Positions 56,252 through 64,000 of a DNA stretch of 64,000 nucleotides are shown in pieces. The stretch is from Fictibacillus marinisediminis. Lineage in GTDB: Bacteria > Bacillota > Bacilli > Bacillales > Fictibacillaceae. The stretch lies in assembly GCF_023149135.1 (NCBI RefSeq), contig NZ_JAIWJX010000002.1, forward strand, positions 682,001 to 746,000, given 5' to 3'. Position 1 is the first letter of the stretch; every line of letters starts with the position of its first letter. Below the pieces are notes generated by a model, which saw nothing but the letters and a program-made list of their open reading frames with translations, was not told where the DNA came from and made no database searches. The translations under genes were made by a program, and so were the position numbers.

Positions 56252-56646
56252 TGATCAAAATCCAGGGGGTCAATCACCTAACTCTTGCTGTTGGAGATTT
56301 AAGCCGATCGCTGATTTTTTATCAAAATATATTAAAAGCTGAGCTTGTTCACAGAGGGCGGACTGACGCATATCTCGAATGGGGGCCAGTGTGGATTTGT
56401 TTACTGGAACGGGGAGAAGCTAAGAAAACGGATAAGGTATCAGCAGGTATAGACCATGCGGCTTTCTCTGTACTTGAAGCAGATTTTGATCAAGCAGTTG
56501 AAATCCTTATAGCTAACGAAGTAAAGATCATCAGAGGTCCCATAGAACGAGGCGGAGGACGCTGCGTTAATTTTTTGGATCCTGATGGCATACAGCTGGA
56601 GCTCAACACAGGCTCTTTGGCTGAGAGAATGAACAATTGGATCTGA
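56251..56646 (+). CDS. VOC-family metalloenzyme (FosB/glyoxalase-like)
   Basis: A 131-residue two-module VOC protein: IQGVNHLTLAV (metal His 9), YQNILKAELV near 25, IDHAAFSV (His near 69) and DPDGIQLELNTGSLAERM near 109 (metal Glu). These positions match the FosB fosfomycin thiol transferase group, and the ELNTGSL end is FosB-like, but key residues cannot be checked; a dioxygenase or isomerase role is possible. It overlaps yhcW by one base and precedes yhcX in the same operon. Confidence 0.85.
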   Translation: MIKIQGVNHLTLAVGDLSRSLIFYQNILKAELVHRGRTDAYLEWGPVWICLLERGEAKKTDKVSAGIDHAAFSVLEADFDQAVEILIANEVKIIRGPIERGGGRCVNFLDPDGIQLELNTGSLAERMNNWI

Positions 56647-56674
56647 TGCATGAAAAAGGATAGGAGTGAATCCA

Positions 56675-58228
56675 TTGAGCGAAGTTGATGTTTCCAAATT
56701 TGAAAAGAAGATTGAGCTTAGGAATATACAATACAATGATATAGATGAAATACTTGAATTGCAGAAAACTTGTTTCCCAGATCACATGGAGCCGTGGAAG
56801 CGCGAGCAGCTTGAAAGCCATCTGGACATTTTTCCTGAAGGCCAGTTTGTAGTTACATACGAGGGGAAAATCATTGGCAGCTGTTCAAGTCTGATCGTTA
56901 ACTTTGATGAATATGATGACCAGCATACTTGGGACGAGATCACTGATGAGGGTTACATTTCCAACCATAATCCCAATGGCTATAACCTATACGGCATAGA
57001 AGTTATGGTCCATCCGGAATACCGGAGGATGAAGATCGGAAAGCGTCTTTATGAAGCGAGAAAAGAACTGGCTGAAGAGTGGAACCTGAAAAGTATTATC
57101 CTTGGTGGACGTATACCTAACTATTACAAACATTCGAGTGAAATGACGCCGAGAGATTATGTGAAAGAAGTGACTCACCACAATATCTACGATCCGGTAC
57201 TGACGTTCCAGCTGATGAATGGTTTTACTGTCATGAGGATCAACCGCCATTATCTTCCGGATGATAAACAGTCTAAAGAGTATGCGACTTTAATGGAATG
57301 GAATAACGTTGATTACCATCCGCATAATACGAGAAGGCATTTTAAAACGAGTGAACCGATCCGTATCACGGCCATTCAGTACATGATGAAAACCATCGGA
57401 TCGTTTGAAGACTTTGCTACACAAGTAGAATATTATACAGATGTTGCAGCCGATCAGGGCTCTGACTTTGCGGTCTTTCCTGAACTCCTGACAACACAGC
57501 TTTTATCATTTTGTGAAGAAAAAAGCCCGAGCCAAGCCATCAGGCGGTTAACAGAGTTTACAGAGGATTACATTGAGCTCTTCACTAATCTCGCTGTCCG
57601 TTATAACGTTAATATTATCGGCGGCTCCCACTTCGTTGAAGAGGATGGAAACATCTATAATGTGGCGTACTTATTCCGCAGAGACGGGACAATCGAGAAG
57701 CAGTACAAGATCCACATTACGCCGAATGAAAGAAAATGGTGGGGGATTACACCTGGGGACAAGGTACAAGTATTTGATACAGATTGCGGTAAGATCTCCA
57801 TTCTGATCTGTTATGATATCGAGTTCCCTGAGCTGTCCCGAATTGTTACAGACATGGGAGCTAACATTATCTTCACGCCGTTCTGTACAGAAGACAGACA
57901 GGGGTATGTCCGGGTAAGATACTGCTCACAGGCAAGAGCAGTTGAAAATGAGATCTACACTGTCATAGCAGGAACGGTCGGCAACCTTTCCCAAGTTGAG
58001 AATATGGATATCCAGTATGCACAGTCTGGAATCTTTACGCCTTCTGATTTCGCTTTTCCTCGGGACGGAATTGTTGGTGAGTGCCATCCGAACATCGAAA
58101 CAGTGGTGGTCGGGGACGTTGACCTTGAGATCTTGCGCAGACAGCGCAAGACAGGAAACGTCACTCAGCTTCGTAACCGGAGACTGGATCTTTATGAAGT
58201 GGTTCAAAAGAGTAAAAGTAAAGATTGA
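56675..58228 (+). CDS. yhcX: YhcX, GNAT acetyltransferase-nitrilase fusion
   Basis: A 517-residue two-domain protein. Residues 10-200 are a GNAT acetyltransferase (ELQKTCFP..., GIEVMVHPEYRRMKIGKRL near 105); from 225 a carbon-nitrogen hydrolase follows with the Glu-Lys-Cys triad in VFPELLTT near 270, YKIHITPNERKWW near 350 and ILICYDIEFPE near 385. It hydrolyses amides or nitriles of unknown kind and may acetylate the product. TTG 56675 is used, 9 bases after TAGGAG; the GTG at 56666 abuts that site. Same fusion as B. subtilis YhcX. Confidence 0.93.
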   Translation: MSEVDVSKFEKKIELRNIQYNDIDEILELQKTCFPDHMEPWKREQLESHLDIFPEGQFVVTYEGKIIGSCSSLIVNFDEYDDQHTWDEITDEGYISNHNPNGYNLYGIEVMVHPEYRRMKIGKRLYEARKELAEEWNLKSIILGGRIPNYYKHSSEMTPRDYVKEVTHHNIYDPVLTFQLMNGFTVMRINRHYLPDDKQSKEYATLMEWNNVDYHPHNTRRHFKTSEPIRITAIQYMMKTIGSFEDFATQVEYYTDVAADQGSDFAVFPELLTTQLLSFCEEKSPSQAIRRLTEFTEDYIELFTNLAVRYNVNIIGGSHFVEEDGNIYNVAYLFRRDGTIEKQYKIHITPNERKWWGITPGDKVQVFDTDCGKISILICYDIEFPELSRIVTDMGANIIFTPFCTEDRQGYVRVRYCSQARAVENEIYTVIAGTVGNLSQVENMDIQYAQSGIFTPSDFAFPRDGIVGECHPNIETVVVGDVDLEILRRQRKTGNVTQLRNRRLDLYEVVQKSKSKD

Positions 58229-58234
58229 AAATAA

Positions 58235-58262
58235 AGCGGCAGGAAATTCCCTGTCGTTTTTG
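58235..58262 (+). terminator. terminator of yhcX
   Basis: GCGGCAGG (58235-58242) pairs with CCTGTCGT (58249-58256), then T run. Confidence 0.82.
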
Positions 58263-58472
58263 CTTATAAAATTTTATTTACCGGGAAATATTGTCGCAGG
58301 ACATCAGATCATAAGGAAAAAAGATAACGGCGTGTCGAAAGCAGTTTTCGTGGCTTTAGCACTGCGTTATAATAAAAATGCTAATGAGAATTTCCCAAAT
58401 GAGAAGGGAAAACATGTACGGTAAAGAATTATAGAGGGAGTAGACCCGCACCTAAAAGGAGGAGATTCCGTA

Positions 58473-60218
58473 ATGAACTGGAAGACTGCATATGAAAAAT
58501 GGCTGAATGAACCGAATCTTCACGAAGAGCTTCAGCTTCAGCTCGAGAAATTAAAAGAAACGGAAACCGGCCTTGAGGATTCCTTTTATAAGAACCTCGA
58601 ATTTGGCACCGGAGGTATGAGAGGCGAAATCGGCCCTGGTACGAACCGTATGAATACATATACAATCCGCAAGGCGTCAGCAGGCCTTGCAAGTTTTATT
58701 GAATCACAAGGGGAGAAAGCAAAGGCGAGGGGTGTGGTCATCGCCTATGACTCAAGGCATAAATCACCTGAATTTGCGATGGAGGCTGCAAGTACATTAG
58801 CATCAAAAGGAATTCTAACCTATGTATTTGAAAGCTTGAGACCAACACCTGTGCTTTCTTTTGCTGTCCGTTATTTAAAGGCGTTCAGCGGAATCGTCAT
58901 TACAGCCAGCCACAATCCTCCTGAGTATAACGGATACAAAGTATATGGAGCAGATGGAGGACAGCTCCCACCGAATGAAGCGGATCTCTTAACAGAAAAA
59001 GTTGAAGAAATCAAAAATGAACTGGCTATCTCTGTTGTGCCTGAAGTGCAGTTAAAAGCGGAGGGGCTCATCCAAATGGTCGGAGAAGAAATTGATGAGG
59101 CTTATCTTGAGCAATTAAAAAGAATTACCGTAAATCCGGATCTCGTCCATGAGATGCAGGATTTGAGCATTGTATTTACACCTCTTCATGGGACTGCCAA
59201 TCATCCCGTAAGGAACGGACTTGATGCCATCGGCTTTAAAAATGTTACTGTTGTAAAGGAGCAGGAACAGCCAGATCCGGATTTTTCTACTGTTAAATCA
59301 CCTAACCCTGAGGAGCATGCAGCATTTGAGCTTGCTATTGAATATGGAATAGAAAAAGATGCAGACATCCTGCTTGCTACCGACCCTGACGCAGATCGTG
59401 TTGGTGTAGCGGTTAAAAACCTGGAAGGCGAGTATGTTGTTCTTACTGGCAATCAGACAGGTGCACTCATGCTTCATTACCTTCTTTCACAGAAACAGGC
59501 CCAGGAAACGCTCTGCCCTAAAGGGGTTGTGCTTAAAACCATCGTAACGTCAGAGCTGGGAAGAGAAATCACGAGCTCATTTGGCCTGAAAACCATCGAT
59601 ACACTCACCGGATTTAAATTCATCGGTGAGAAGATTAAAGAATATGAGAAGACAGGAGAGCATACTTTCCTGTTTGGATATGAAGAAAGCTACGGGTATT
59701 TAATAGGAGATTTTGTGCGCGACAAGGACGCTGTACAGGCCTGCCTCCTTGCTGCTGAAGTTGCAGCTTTCTATAAGAAACAAGGGAAAACCATGTATGA
59801 GGGCCTCTTGGATGTATTTGAAACTTATGGATATCACTTAGAAGGCCTTGAATCATTAACGCTAAAAGGCAAGGCAGGAGCCGAACAGATCCATCATATA
59901 TTAGACTCGTTCAGAGCCAGTCCCCCAGTGGAAATGGCGGGTAAAGAGATTTTGTTTGTAGAGGATTACAGCACAGGGACGAGAACCAAGCTGGCATCTA
60001 AAGAGGAAAGCAGCATTCACCTGCCAGCATCCAACGTCTTAAAATATGTTTTGCGTGACGGTTCATGGTTCTGTTTGCGGCCTTCAGGGACAGAACCGAA
60101 GATCAAGTTTTACTTTGCCGTCAAATCAGACTCCTTCAGCAGCAGTGAAACCTTGCTGCGTGAGCTGAAGACTGACGTAATGAATCACGTCCATCAGCTT
60201 GTTGCAGCAGCTCAGTAA
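58473..60218 (+). CDS. pgcA: phosphoglucomutase (alpha-D-phosphohexomutase)
   Basis: Interconverts glucose-6- and glucose-1-phosphate, feeding teichoic acid and glycolipid synthesis. The 581-residue protein has the catalytic-Ser loop [17 protein letters not shown] near 142, the Mg-binding DPDADRVG near 310, the sugar loop GYEESYGYL near 403 and the phosphate loop [12 protein letters not shown] near 530. ATG 58473 has AAAAGGAGGAG upstream. Corresponds to B. subtilis PgcA (YhxB). Own terminator. Confidence 0.95.
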   Translation: MNWKTAYEKWLNEPNLHEELQLQLEKLKETETGLEDSFYKNLEFGTGGMRGEIGPGTNRMNTYTIRKASAGLASFIESQGEKAKARGVVIAYDSRHKSPEFAMEAASTLASKGILTYVFESLRPTPVLSFAVRYLKAFSGIVITASHNPPEYNGYKVYGADGGQLPPNEADLLTEKVEEIKNELAISVVPEVQLKAEGLIQMVGEEIDEAYLEQLKRITVNPDLVHEMQDLSIVFTPLHGTANHPVRNGLDAIGFKNVTVVKEQEQPDPDFSTVKSPNPEEHAAFELAIEYGIEKDADILLATDPDADRVGVAVKNLEGEYVVLTGNQTGALMLHYLLSQKQAQETLCPKGVVLKTIVTSELGREITSSFGLKTIDTLTGFKFIGEKIKEYEKTGEHTFLFGYEESYGYLIGDFVRDKDAVQACLLAAEVAAFYKKQGKTMYEGLLDVFETYGYHLEGLESLTLKGKAGAEQIHHILDSFRASPPVEMAGKEILFVEDYSTGTRTKLASKEESSIHLPASNVLKYVLRDGSWFCLRPSGTEPKIKFYFAVKSDSFSSSETLLRELKTDVMNHVHQLVAAAQ

Positions 60219-60225
60219 AAATAGT

Positions 60226-60262
60226 AAAAAGCAGTCCCGGGATCCGGAACTGCTTTTTTCAG
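60226..60262 (+). terminator. terminator of pgcA
   Basis: AAAAAGCAGTCCCGG (60226-60240) pairs with CCGGAACTGCTTTTT (60244-60258), T run. Confidence 0.92.
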
Positions 60263-60290
60263 ATCAGGAACAATAACAGGGAGATTTCAT

Positions 60291-60674
60291 ATGGATAAAC
60301 AAGACAGGAAAGCAACGATTGATTCAAAGTACATCCAGCAGCATCTGGCCAATGAGCGGACATATCTCGCTTGGATTCGGACGGCCATCGCTATGGCTGG
60401 CATAGGGTTTGTATTCTTAAATCTTCACTTTACAATGGAGATCAAAGTTTTTCGGATCGAGGATCAGGTGGTGGCAGCTGTTGGGTTTATTGCTTTTTTG
60501 CTCGGAATGGCTACCATTATCTTTGCGACTGTGGATTATTTCAATAAACGAAAACGAATCAATGATCAAACGTTCCAGTCACCGATTCGAATGGTTTTTG
60601 TGGTTTCAATTTCCCTTGTTATTGTTATGAGTATTCTGATGGCAAGTTATTTTCTGATGCAGAATATTCTATAA
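60291..60674 (+). CDS. DUF202 (YidH-like) membrane protein
   Basis: A 127-residue protein with the DUF202 mark HLANERTYLAWIRTAIAMAG near residue 18-37 and three membrane helices. Relatives are E. coli YidH and yeast vacuolar Vtc-type DUF202 domains; function unknown. ATG 60291 has CAGGGAGA upstream. It is separate from pgcA and upstream of the MerR-type gene. Confidence 0.85.
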   Translation: MDKQDRKATIDSKYIQQHLANERTYLAWIRTAIAMAGIGFVFLNLHFTMEIKVFRIEDQVVAAVGFIAFLLGMATIIFATVDYFNKRKRINDQTFQSPIRMVFVVSISLVIVMSILMASYFLMQNIL

Positions 60675-60747
60675 GTAACTGAAACGTTTGACTGTATGGT
60701 TCCAATTCTGTAAAATTACTTATTATCTATGCATTGGGGTGATTGAT

Positions 60748-61169
60748 TTGGGAAGTATCGTATCAGCGAACTAGCAGAATTAGCAGGCGTTTCAAAAAGA
60801 ACCATTGATTATTATACAAAACTAGGCCTGTTAAAGGCTGAACGTTCCCAATCCAATTATCGGTTTTACAGTGAAGAAGCCCTACAGCGGCTTACGTGGA
60901 TCAATTATTATAAGAAGCAGCATCTGCCATTAGAGAAGATTAAAGAAAAAATGGCATCATTCAATGAAAATGCGGGGCAGTATGCAGAAACGATGCAAAA
61001 AGTCGATATGCAGCTCAACACACTTGAAAAAGATGTTCAGGATTTAAAGCCTCTTCTTCAACAGCTAAACAAGGAGCAATTAAAACTTGCTGTTAAACAT
61101 ATGCCTGCCGAACGCGCAACTTTACTTCACAGCCTTTTATTGATTATTGGAGAAACGCCGCTTATTTAA
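60748..61169 (+). pseudogene. MerR-family regulator, apparent frameshift at the start
   Basis: The frame ending at 61169 encodes a MerR-type DNA-binding domain (YRISELAELAGVSKRTIDYY, TKLGLLKAE, NYRFYSEEAL) and a coiled coil, but it has no start codon after the upstream TGA at 60744. A TTG at 60748, 6 bases after GGGGTGATTG, is one base out of frame. Adding one G to TTGGGAAG gives MGKYRISEL and a 140-residue protein. Loss of one G in a G run may be real or a sequencing error. No metal-binding Cys is seen at the C-terminus, so it is not CueR-like. The gene lies upstream of a CorC-type transporter, as MerR genes do near yhdP. Confidence 0.8.
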
Positions 61170-61201
61170 GGGAACGCCGAAAGTATCCAGTAAAATAAAT
61201 C

Positions 61202-61252
61202 AGGAGGTGACATCTTTATCTCTCCAATTATACGAGAGAATAAAGAGTCTAT
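61202..61252 (+). promoter_or_regulatory. Shine-Dalgarno followed by hairpin upstream of the CorC gene
   Basis: AGGAGGTGA (61202-61210) is followed not by a start codon but by a stem CTTTATCTCTC (61214-61224) / GAGAGAATAAAG (61234-61245), 9-base loop and one bulged A, then 7 bases to TTG 61253. The stem could bring the distant site near the start. No start codon lies closer in that frame. Confidence 0.55.
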
Positions 61253-62596
61253 TTGGACATATTTAAGTTATTCGTAGTAGCATTACTGATTGTATTAACC
61301 GCTTTTTTTGTGGCTGCTGAATTTGCGATCGTAAAGATCCGCCGCACAAGAATTGACCAGCTCGTTGAGGAAGGAAACAAAAAAGCCATTGCAGTGCGAA
61401 AAGTGCTGTTAAACCTGGACGGTTACCTTTCAGCCTGTCAGCTGGGGATTACAATCACCGCTTTAGGGCTTGGTTGGCTTGGGGAGGGTACTCTCCATCA
61501 CTTGCTTCAGCCGGTTTTTGAACAGATGAGCTTGAGTCCTGCGCTTACTAAAACGGTCACTTTAATTCTTGCTTTTGCCATTATTACTTTTCTCCATGTT
61601 GTACTTGGTGAGCTTGCACCTAAAACCTTTGCCATTCAAAAAGCAGAGGAGATCAGCCTGATGCTGTCAGGACCGCTGATCTTGTTCTACAGAGTCCTGT
61701 ATCCAGTCATCTGGGTGCTAAACGGAAGTGCCCGGCTTTTAACAAAAATGTTTGGCCTGTCTGCCGTTTCGGAGCATGAAATGGCCCACTCTGAAGAAGA
61801 GCTTCGGCTGATTCTTTCAGAGAGTTACAAGAGCGGAGAAATTAATCAGTCAGAGTATAGCTATGTGAATAAAGTCTTTGAATTTGATGACCGTATCGCT
61901 AAAGAAATTATGGTACCGCGTACGGAAATCGTTTGTTTATATATTAATAAGTCAATTGAAGAAAACCTTTCCATCATTACGAGTGAAAAATATACACGTT
62001 ATCCAGTCGTTGATGAGGATAAAGACCATGTGGTTGGCATGGTAAACGTAAAAGAAATATTCTATGACCTGATGTCGGGTGTGGAAAAATCATTGGAGAG
62101 TTACTTGCGTCCAATTTTAACCGTGATTGAAACCATACCTATTCAGGAAACCTTAGTGAAGCTTCAGAAACAGCAGGTTCACATGGCCGTCCTAATGGAT
62201 GAATATGGGGGAACTGCCGGTCTGCTTACAGTTGAAGATATACTTGAAGAGATCGTCGGGGAGATCAGGGACGAATTCGATACAGATGAAACCCCGATGA
62301 TTTTAAAAGTGACCCCCAGAGTTACCGTGCTTGATGGGAAAGTTCTGATTTCTGAAGTGAATGATTTGTATGGCCTTGATATTGATGATTCCGATCTCGA
62401 TACGATCGGAGGCTGGATGCTTTCTCAAAACTCCGATATTGTTGAAGGGGATGAGATTGAGTATGAAGGCTTGATCTTCAAAGTAGTGGAAATTGACGGC
62501 CACCAGATCAAACGCATTGAGGTTAGTAAAATAGAAATCTCAAAGGATATAGAGGGATCAGTAAAAGCCCCTGAATTAGTTACCGATTTAGAGTAA
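61253..62596 (+). CDS. CorC/HlyC-type magnesium/cobalt transporter (YhdP/MpfA-like)
   Basis: A 447-residue protein with an N-terminal CNNM/DUF21 membrane domain (four helices, VVALLIVLTAFFVAAEFAIVKI at the start), a CBS pair (residues about 210-330, MVPRTEIVCLYIN, MAVLMDEYGGTAGLLTVEDI) and the CorC_HlyC domain at the end. B. subtilis YhdP (MpfA) is a Mg exporter of this type. TTG 61253 is the only start fitting the conserved N-terminus, since a TAA lies 12 bases upstream in frame. Strong terminator follows. Confidence 0.92.
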   Translation: MDIFKLFVVALLIVLTAFFVAAEFAIVKIRRTRIDQLVEEGNKKAIAVRKVLLNLDGYLSACQLGITITALGLGWLGEGTLHHLLQPVFEQMSLSPALTKTVTLILAFAIITFLHVVLGELAPKTFAIQKAEEISLMLSGPLILFYRVLYPVIWVLNGSARLLTKMFGLSAVSEHEMAHSEEELRLILSESYKSGEINQSEYSYVNKVFEFDDRIAKEIMVPRTEIVCLYINKSIEENLSIITSEKYTRYPVVDEDKDHVVGMVNVKEIFYDLMSGVEKSLESYLRPILTVIETIPIQETLVKLQKQQVHMAVLMDEYGGTAGLLTVEDILEEIVGEIRDEFDTDETPMILKVTPRVTVLDGKVLISEVNDLYGLDIDDSDLDTIGGWMLSQNSDIVEGDEIEYEGLIFKVVEIDGHQIKRIEVSKIEISKDIEGSVKAPELVTDLE

Positions 62597-62608
62597 CACA
62601 TTCATATG

Positions 62609-62647
62609 AAGTGCCCGCTGTCTAAGTAAGATGGCGGGCACTTTTTT
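62609..62647 (+). terminator. terminator of the CorC gene
   Basis: AAGTGCCCGCTGTCT pairs with AGATGGCGGGCACTT, T run after. Also usable by the convergent gene at 62646. Confidence 0.92.
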
Positions 62648-63242
62648 ATGGTTTGGGATTTAAAAATATGGAAATGGAATGGATAAGTGTAAGTGTACTT
62701 GTAGCAAATGCCACAGATAAGATGGTGATGAGAGAGTAGAAAAACATGCCCTCGCCCATAAAATATAACCCTGACAAAATAACGGCTGCATCAATAATGA
62801 AGATGATGACTCCTACGTTGAGAGAAGAACGTTTAGAAATAAAAAGTGCGAGAAGATCCGTCCCGCCTGTACTTGTTTCGTATCTGAGCATAATGCCGAT
62901 ACCCGTGCCAATCAGTAAGCCGCCGGTGATGGCGCTTTCCATAACTGGAAGATGAATAAATCCCTTGAGAGGCAGGAGCAGATCAATAACAAAAGAAGAA
63001 ATGAGCATTCCGTGAATACTGTTGATAAAAGAGCTGCGGTCAAATTTCCAGACCAGAAAATAAATCGGTATGCTCAGAAGAATAATGGTCATGCCTACCT
63101 TAAACCCCCAAACATACTTCAACAGCAGGCCGATACCAATCATGCCGCCATCTAATAAATGAAAGGGCAGGATAAACACATTAATACCGATTCCCATTAA
63201 AAAACTGCCGATGAAAACGGCCGTCATCTTTGCAAGCATCAT
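62646..63242 (-). CDS. YitT-family integral membrane protein, short form
   Basis: A 198-residue protein with five to six membrane helices and YitT/DUF161 motifs (GIGINVFILPFHLLDGGMIG near 18-37, RYETSTGGTDLLAL near 120). It lacks the C-terminal DUF2179 domain of typical 280-residue members, so it is a short form like YpjC-type relatives. Function unknown. ATG 63242 (MMLAKM) or the ATG one codon later, which is 6 bases from AGGAGG and may be better. Confidence 0.87.
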   Translation of the reverse strand: MMLAKMTAVFIGSFLMGIGINVFILPFHLLDGGMIGIGLLLKYVWGFKVGMTIILLSIPIYFLVWKFDRSSFINSIHGMLISSFVIDLLLPLKGFIHLPVMESAITGGLLIGTGIGIMLRYETSTGGTDLLALFISKRSSLNVGVIIFIIDAAVILSGLYFMGEGMFFYSLITILSVAFATSTLTLIHSISIFLNPKP

Positions 63243-63317
63243 TTGCCTCCTGTCCCTCTTTTTCCTACTTTATGAAGCGGGACAGGGATCAATTACTGCA
63301 GAAAGACTGACTAAGTG

Positions 63318-63641
63318 TTATTTTTTGGATAAAATGGAATCGAACTCACTAGAGTTTACCGTTTTTATACTAAATTGATTTTTTAGTTCTTCCAATTGAT
63401 TCATCGTTTGTTCAAATTCCTCTTCCTCTTCTTCCATATATCGTTTGAAAAAATAAATGGAGTCATCTTTCGTATTTAAAAGAAGTTTGATCTCAAGTTC
63501 CAATGGCTGTTTTCCTGAATCTTCATCACTGAACAAAATTCCTCCTGGTGATGTTTCCTTTTGGCTGAGATACATTGTACCTTGTGACGTATACGTCTTG
63601 GAGAATTCAAGTATGTCATCAAATGACTCAGCTTGTCTCAT
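63318..63641 (-). CDS. hypothetical acidic protein
   Basis: A 107-residue protein starting MRQAESFDDILEFSKTYTSQ, with a run of acidic residues (MEEEEEEFEQ) leading to a predicted helix. ATG 63641 is 9 bases from GAAGGG; the ATG at 63650 abuts it. No family recognised. Separate from the divergent partial gene at 63828. Confidence 0.7.
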   Translation of the reverse strand: MRQAESFDDILEFSKTYTSQGTMYLSQKETSPGGILFSDEDSGKQPLELEIKLLLNTKDDSIYFFKRYMEEEEEEFEQTMNQLEELKNQFSIKTVNSSEFDSILSKK

Positions 63642-63827
63642 TGAACTCATCCCTTCTACAGGTTTATCTATTCATTTTTCCCGCAGCATGAAAAATTTAA
63701 ACAACTGTTTAATCGATAAATATCAGCGGTTGCCCGTGATGTTTGTCCACACCAAAGTACCTTCTCCTGCATTTACTATTAGTACCATCGGTTGGTAATA
63801 AAATCGGTGATGAAAGGAGAGTAAGTC

Positions 63828-64000
63828 ATGGGTTTTGGTTTTGATGGCGGAGACGGTTTTGGCCGCCGCCGGGGAGATACGTTTAGAAGAGAAGCAATTG
63901 CGCTAATTAACGAACGTGTACAAGTAGATACCGTAAACCAGACATTCCGCGGAAGATTGGTTGCAGTTGGCCGGGATGTCATCGTACTGCGTGTAAGAAG
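63828..64000 (+). CDS. hypothetical protein, 3' end cut by window
   Basis: Starts ATG 63828 with AAAGGAGAG upstream: MGFGFDGGDGFGRRRGDTFR, then EAIALINERVQVDTVNQTFR and GRLVAVGRDVIVLRVR. Gly/Arg-rich beginning followed by beta-strand pattern. The strand region resembles the DUF2642/spore-coat-like small beta proteins, but the call is loose. The gene runs past base 64000. Confidence 0.6.
   Translation, partial: MGFGFDGGDGFGRRRGDTFRREAIALINERVQVDTVNQTFRGRLVAVGRDVIVLRVR

Noticed and set aside
61202..61245. M-box or other known Mg riboswitch upstream of the CorC-type gene
   Set aside because: The region is too short and has none of the conserved M-box sequence; only a simple hairpin is visible.

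Overview
The window is a 64 kb chromosomal segment of an endospore-forming, low-to-mid GC Bacillaceae. Supporting signs are gamma- and H-type small acid-soluble spore proteins, PrkA and YhbH sporulation proteins, a PerR/Per-box pair, sigma-A type promoters and U-tract terminators. Gene order follows the yfhG(recX)-to-yhdP part of the Bacillus subtilis chromosome in blocks. I infer a Fictibacillus-like or related genus from overall feel; this is not proven from the sequence.

Layout. 1-2.1 kb: 3' part of a cstA-type transporter plus its small YbdD-like partner. 2.2-8.0 kb: recX, a convergent SDR, yfhH, yfhJ, yfhP, a small dimeric-barrel-type protein, mutY and a second SDR. 8-12 kb: sspE, ygaC, a 3.1-copy tandem array of a 121-bp unit, and the ABC exporter ygaD. 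12-17.7 kb: a peptide ABC transporter operon in the order D-F-A-B-C (as in B. subtilis app), whose F gene has a one-base frameshift. 17.7-25 kb (minus strand): ygaE, a stand-alone divergent glutamate synthase large chain, and hemL. 25-28 kb: a three-gene ABC-2 exporter and a subtilase C-terminal remnant. 28-32.7 kb: an ion channel, ygaF (Bcp), sspH, ampS, perR, ygzB, ygxA.

32.7-39.7 kb is a complete rrn operon (two promoters, 16S, 23S, 5S) followed by 16 tRNA genes in the same order as B. subtilis trnD, closed by a strong terminator. 39.8-49.2 kb: a 926-residue YhgE/Pip-type membrane protein with two blocks of exact 28-residue repeats, a B3/B4 domain protein, queG, ogt, yhbB, trmL, a 29-codon membrane peptide gene not seen by ordinary ORF cut-offs, and prkA. 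49.4-55.3 kb: signal peptidase I, a Fur-controlled feoA-feoB-small Cys-rich protein operon lying between prkA and yhbH, and an exported ComEC-like metallo-beta-lactamase protein. 55.3-64 kb: a dispersed repeat related to the 121-bp array, yhcW-VOC-yhcX, pgcA, a DUF202 protein, a MerR regulator with a one-base start-region frameshift, a CorC/HlyC (MpfA-like) transporter, a YitT-type protein and two hypothetical genes, the last cut by the window edge.

Most of the window is core genome. I saw no prophage, plasmid, CRISPR array or obvious defence or secondary-metabolite cluster. The parts that deserve a second look are the repeats (121-bp array, its dispersed relative, a 13-bp palindrome found in two coding regions, a degenerate insert at 42.6 kb), two single-G frameshifts in G runs, a hairpin separating a strong Shine-Dalgarno from a TTG start, and the small genes.
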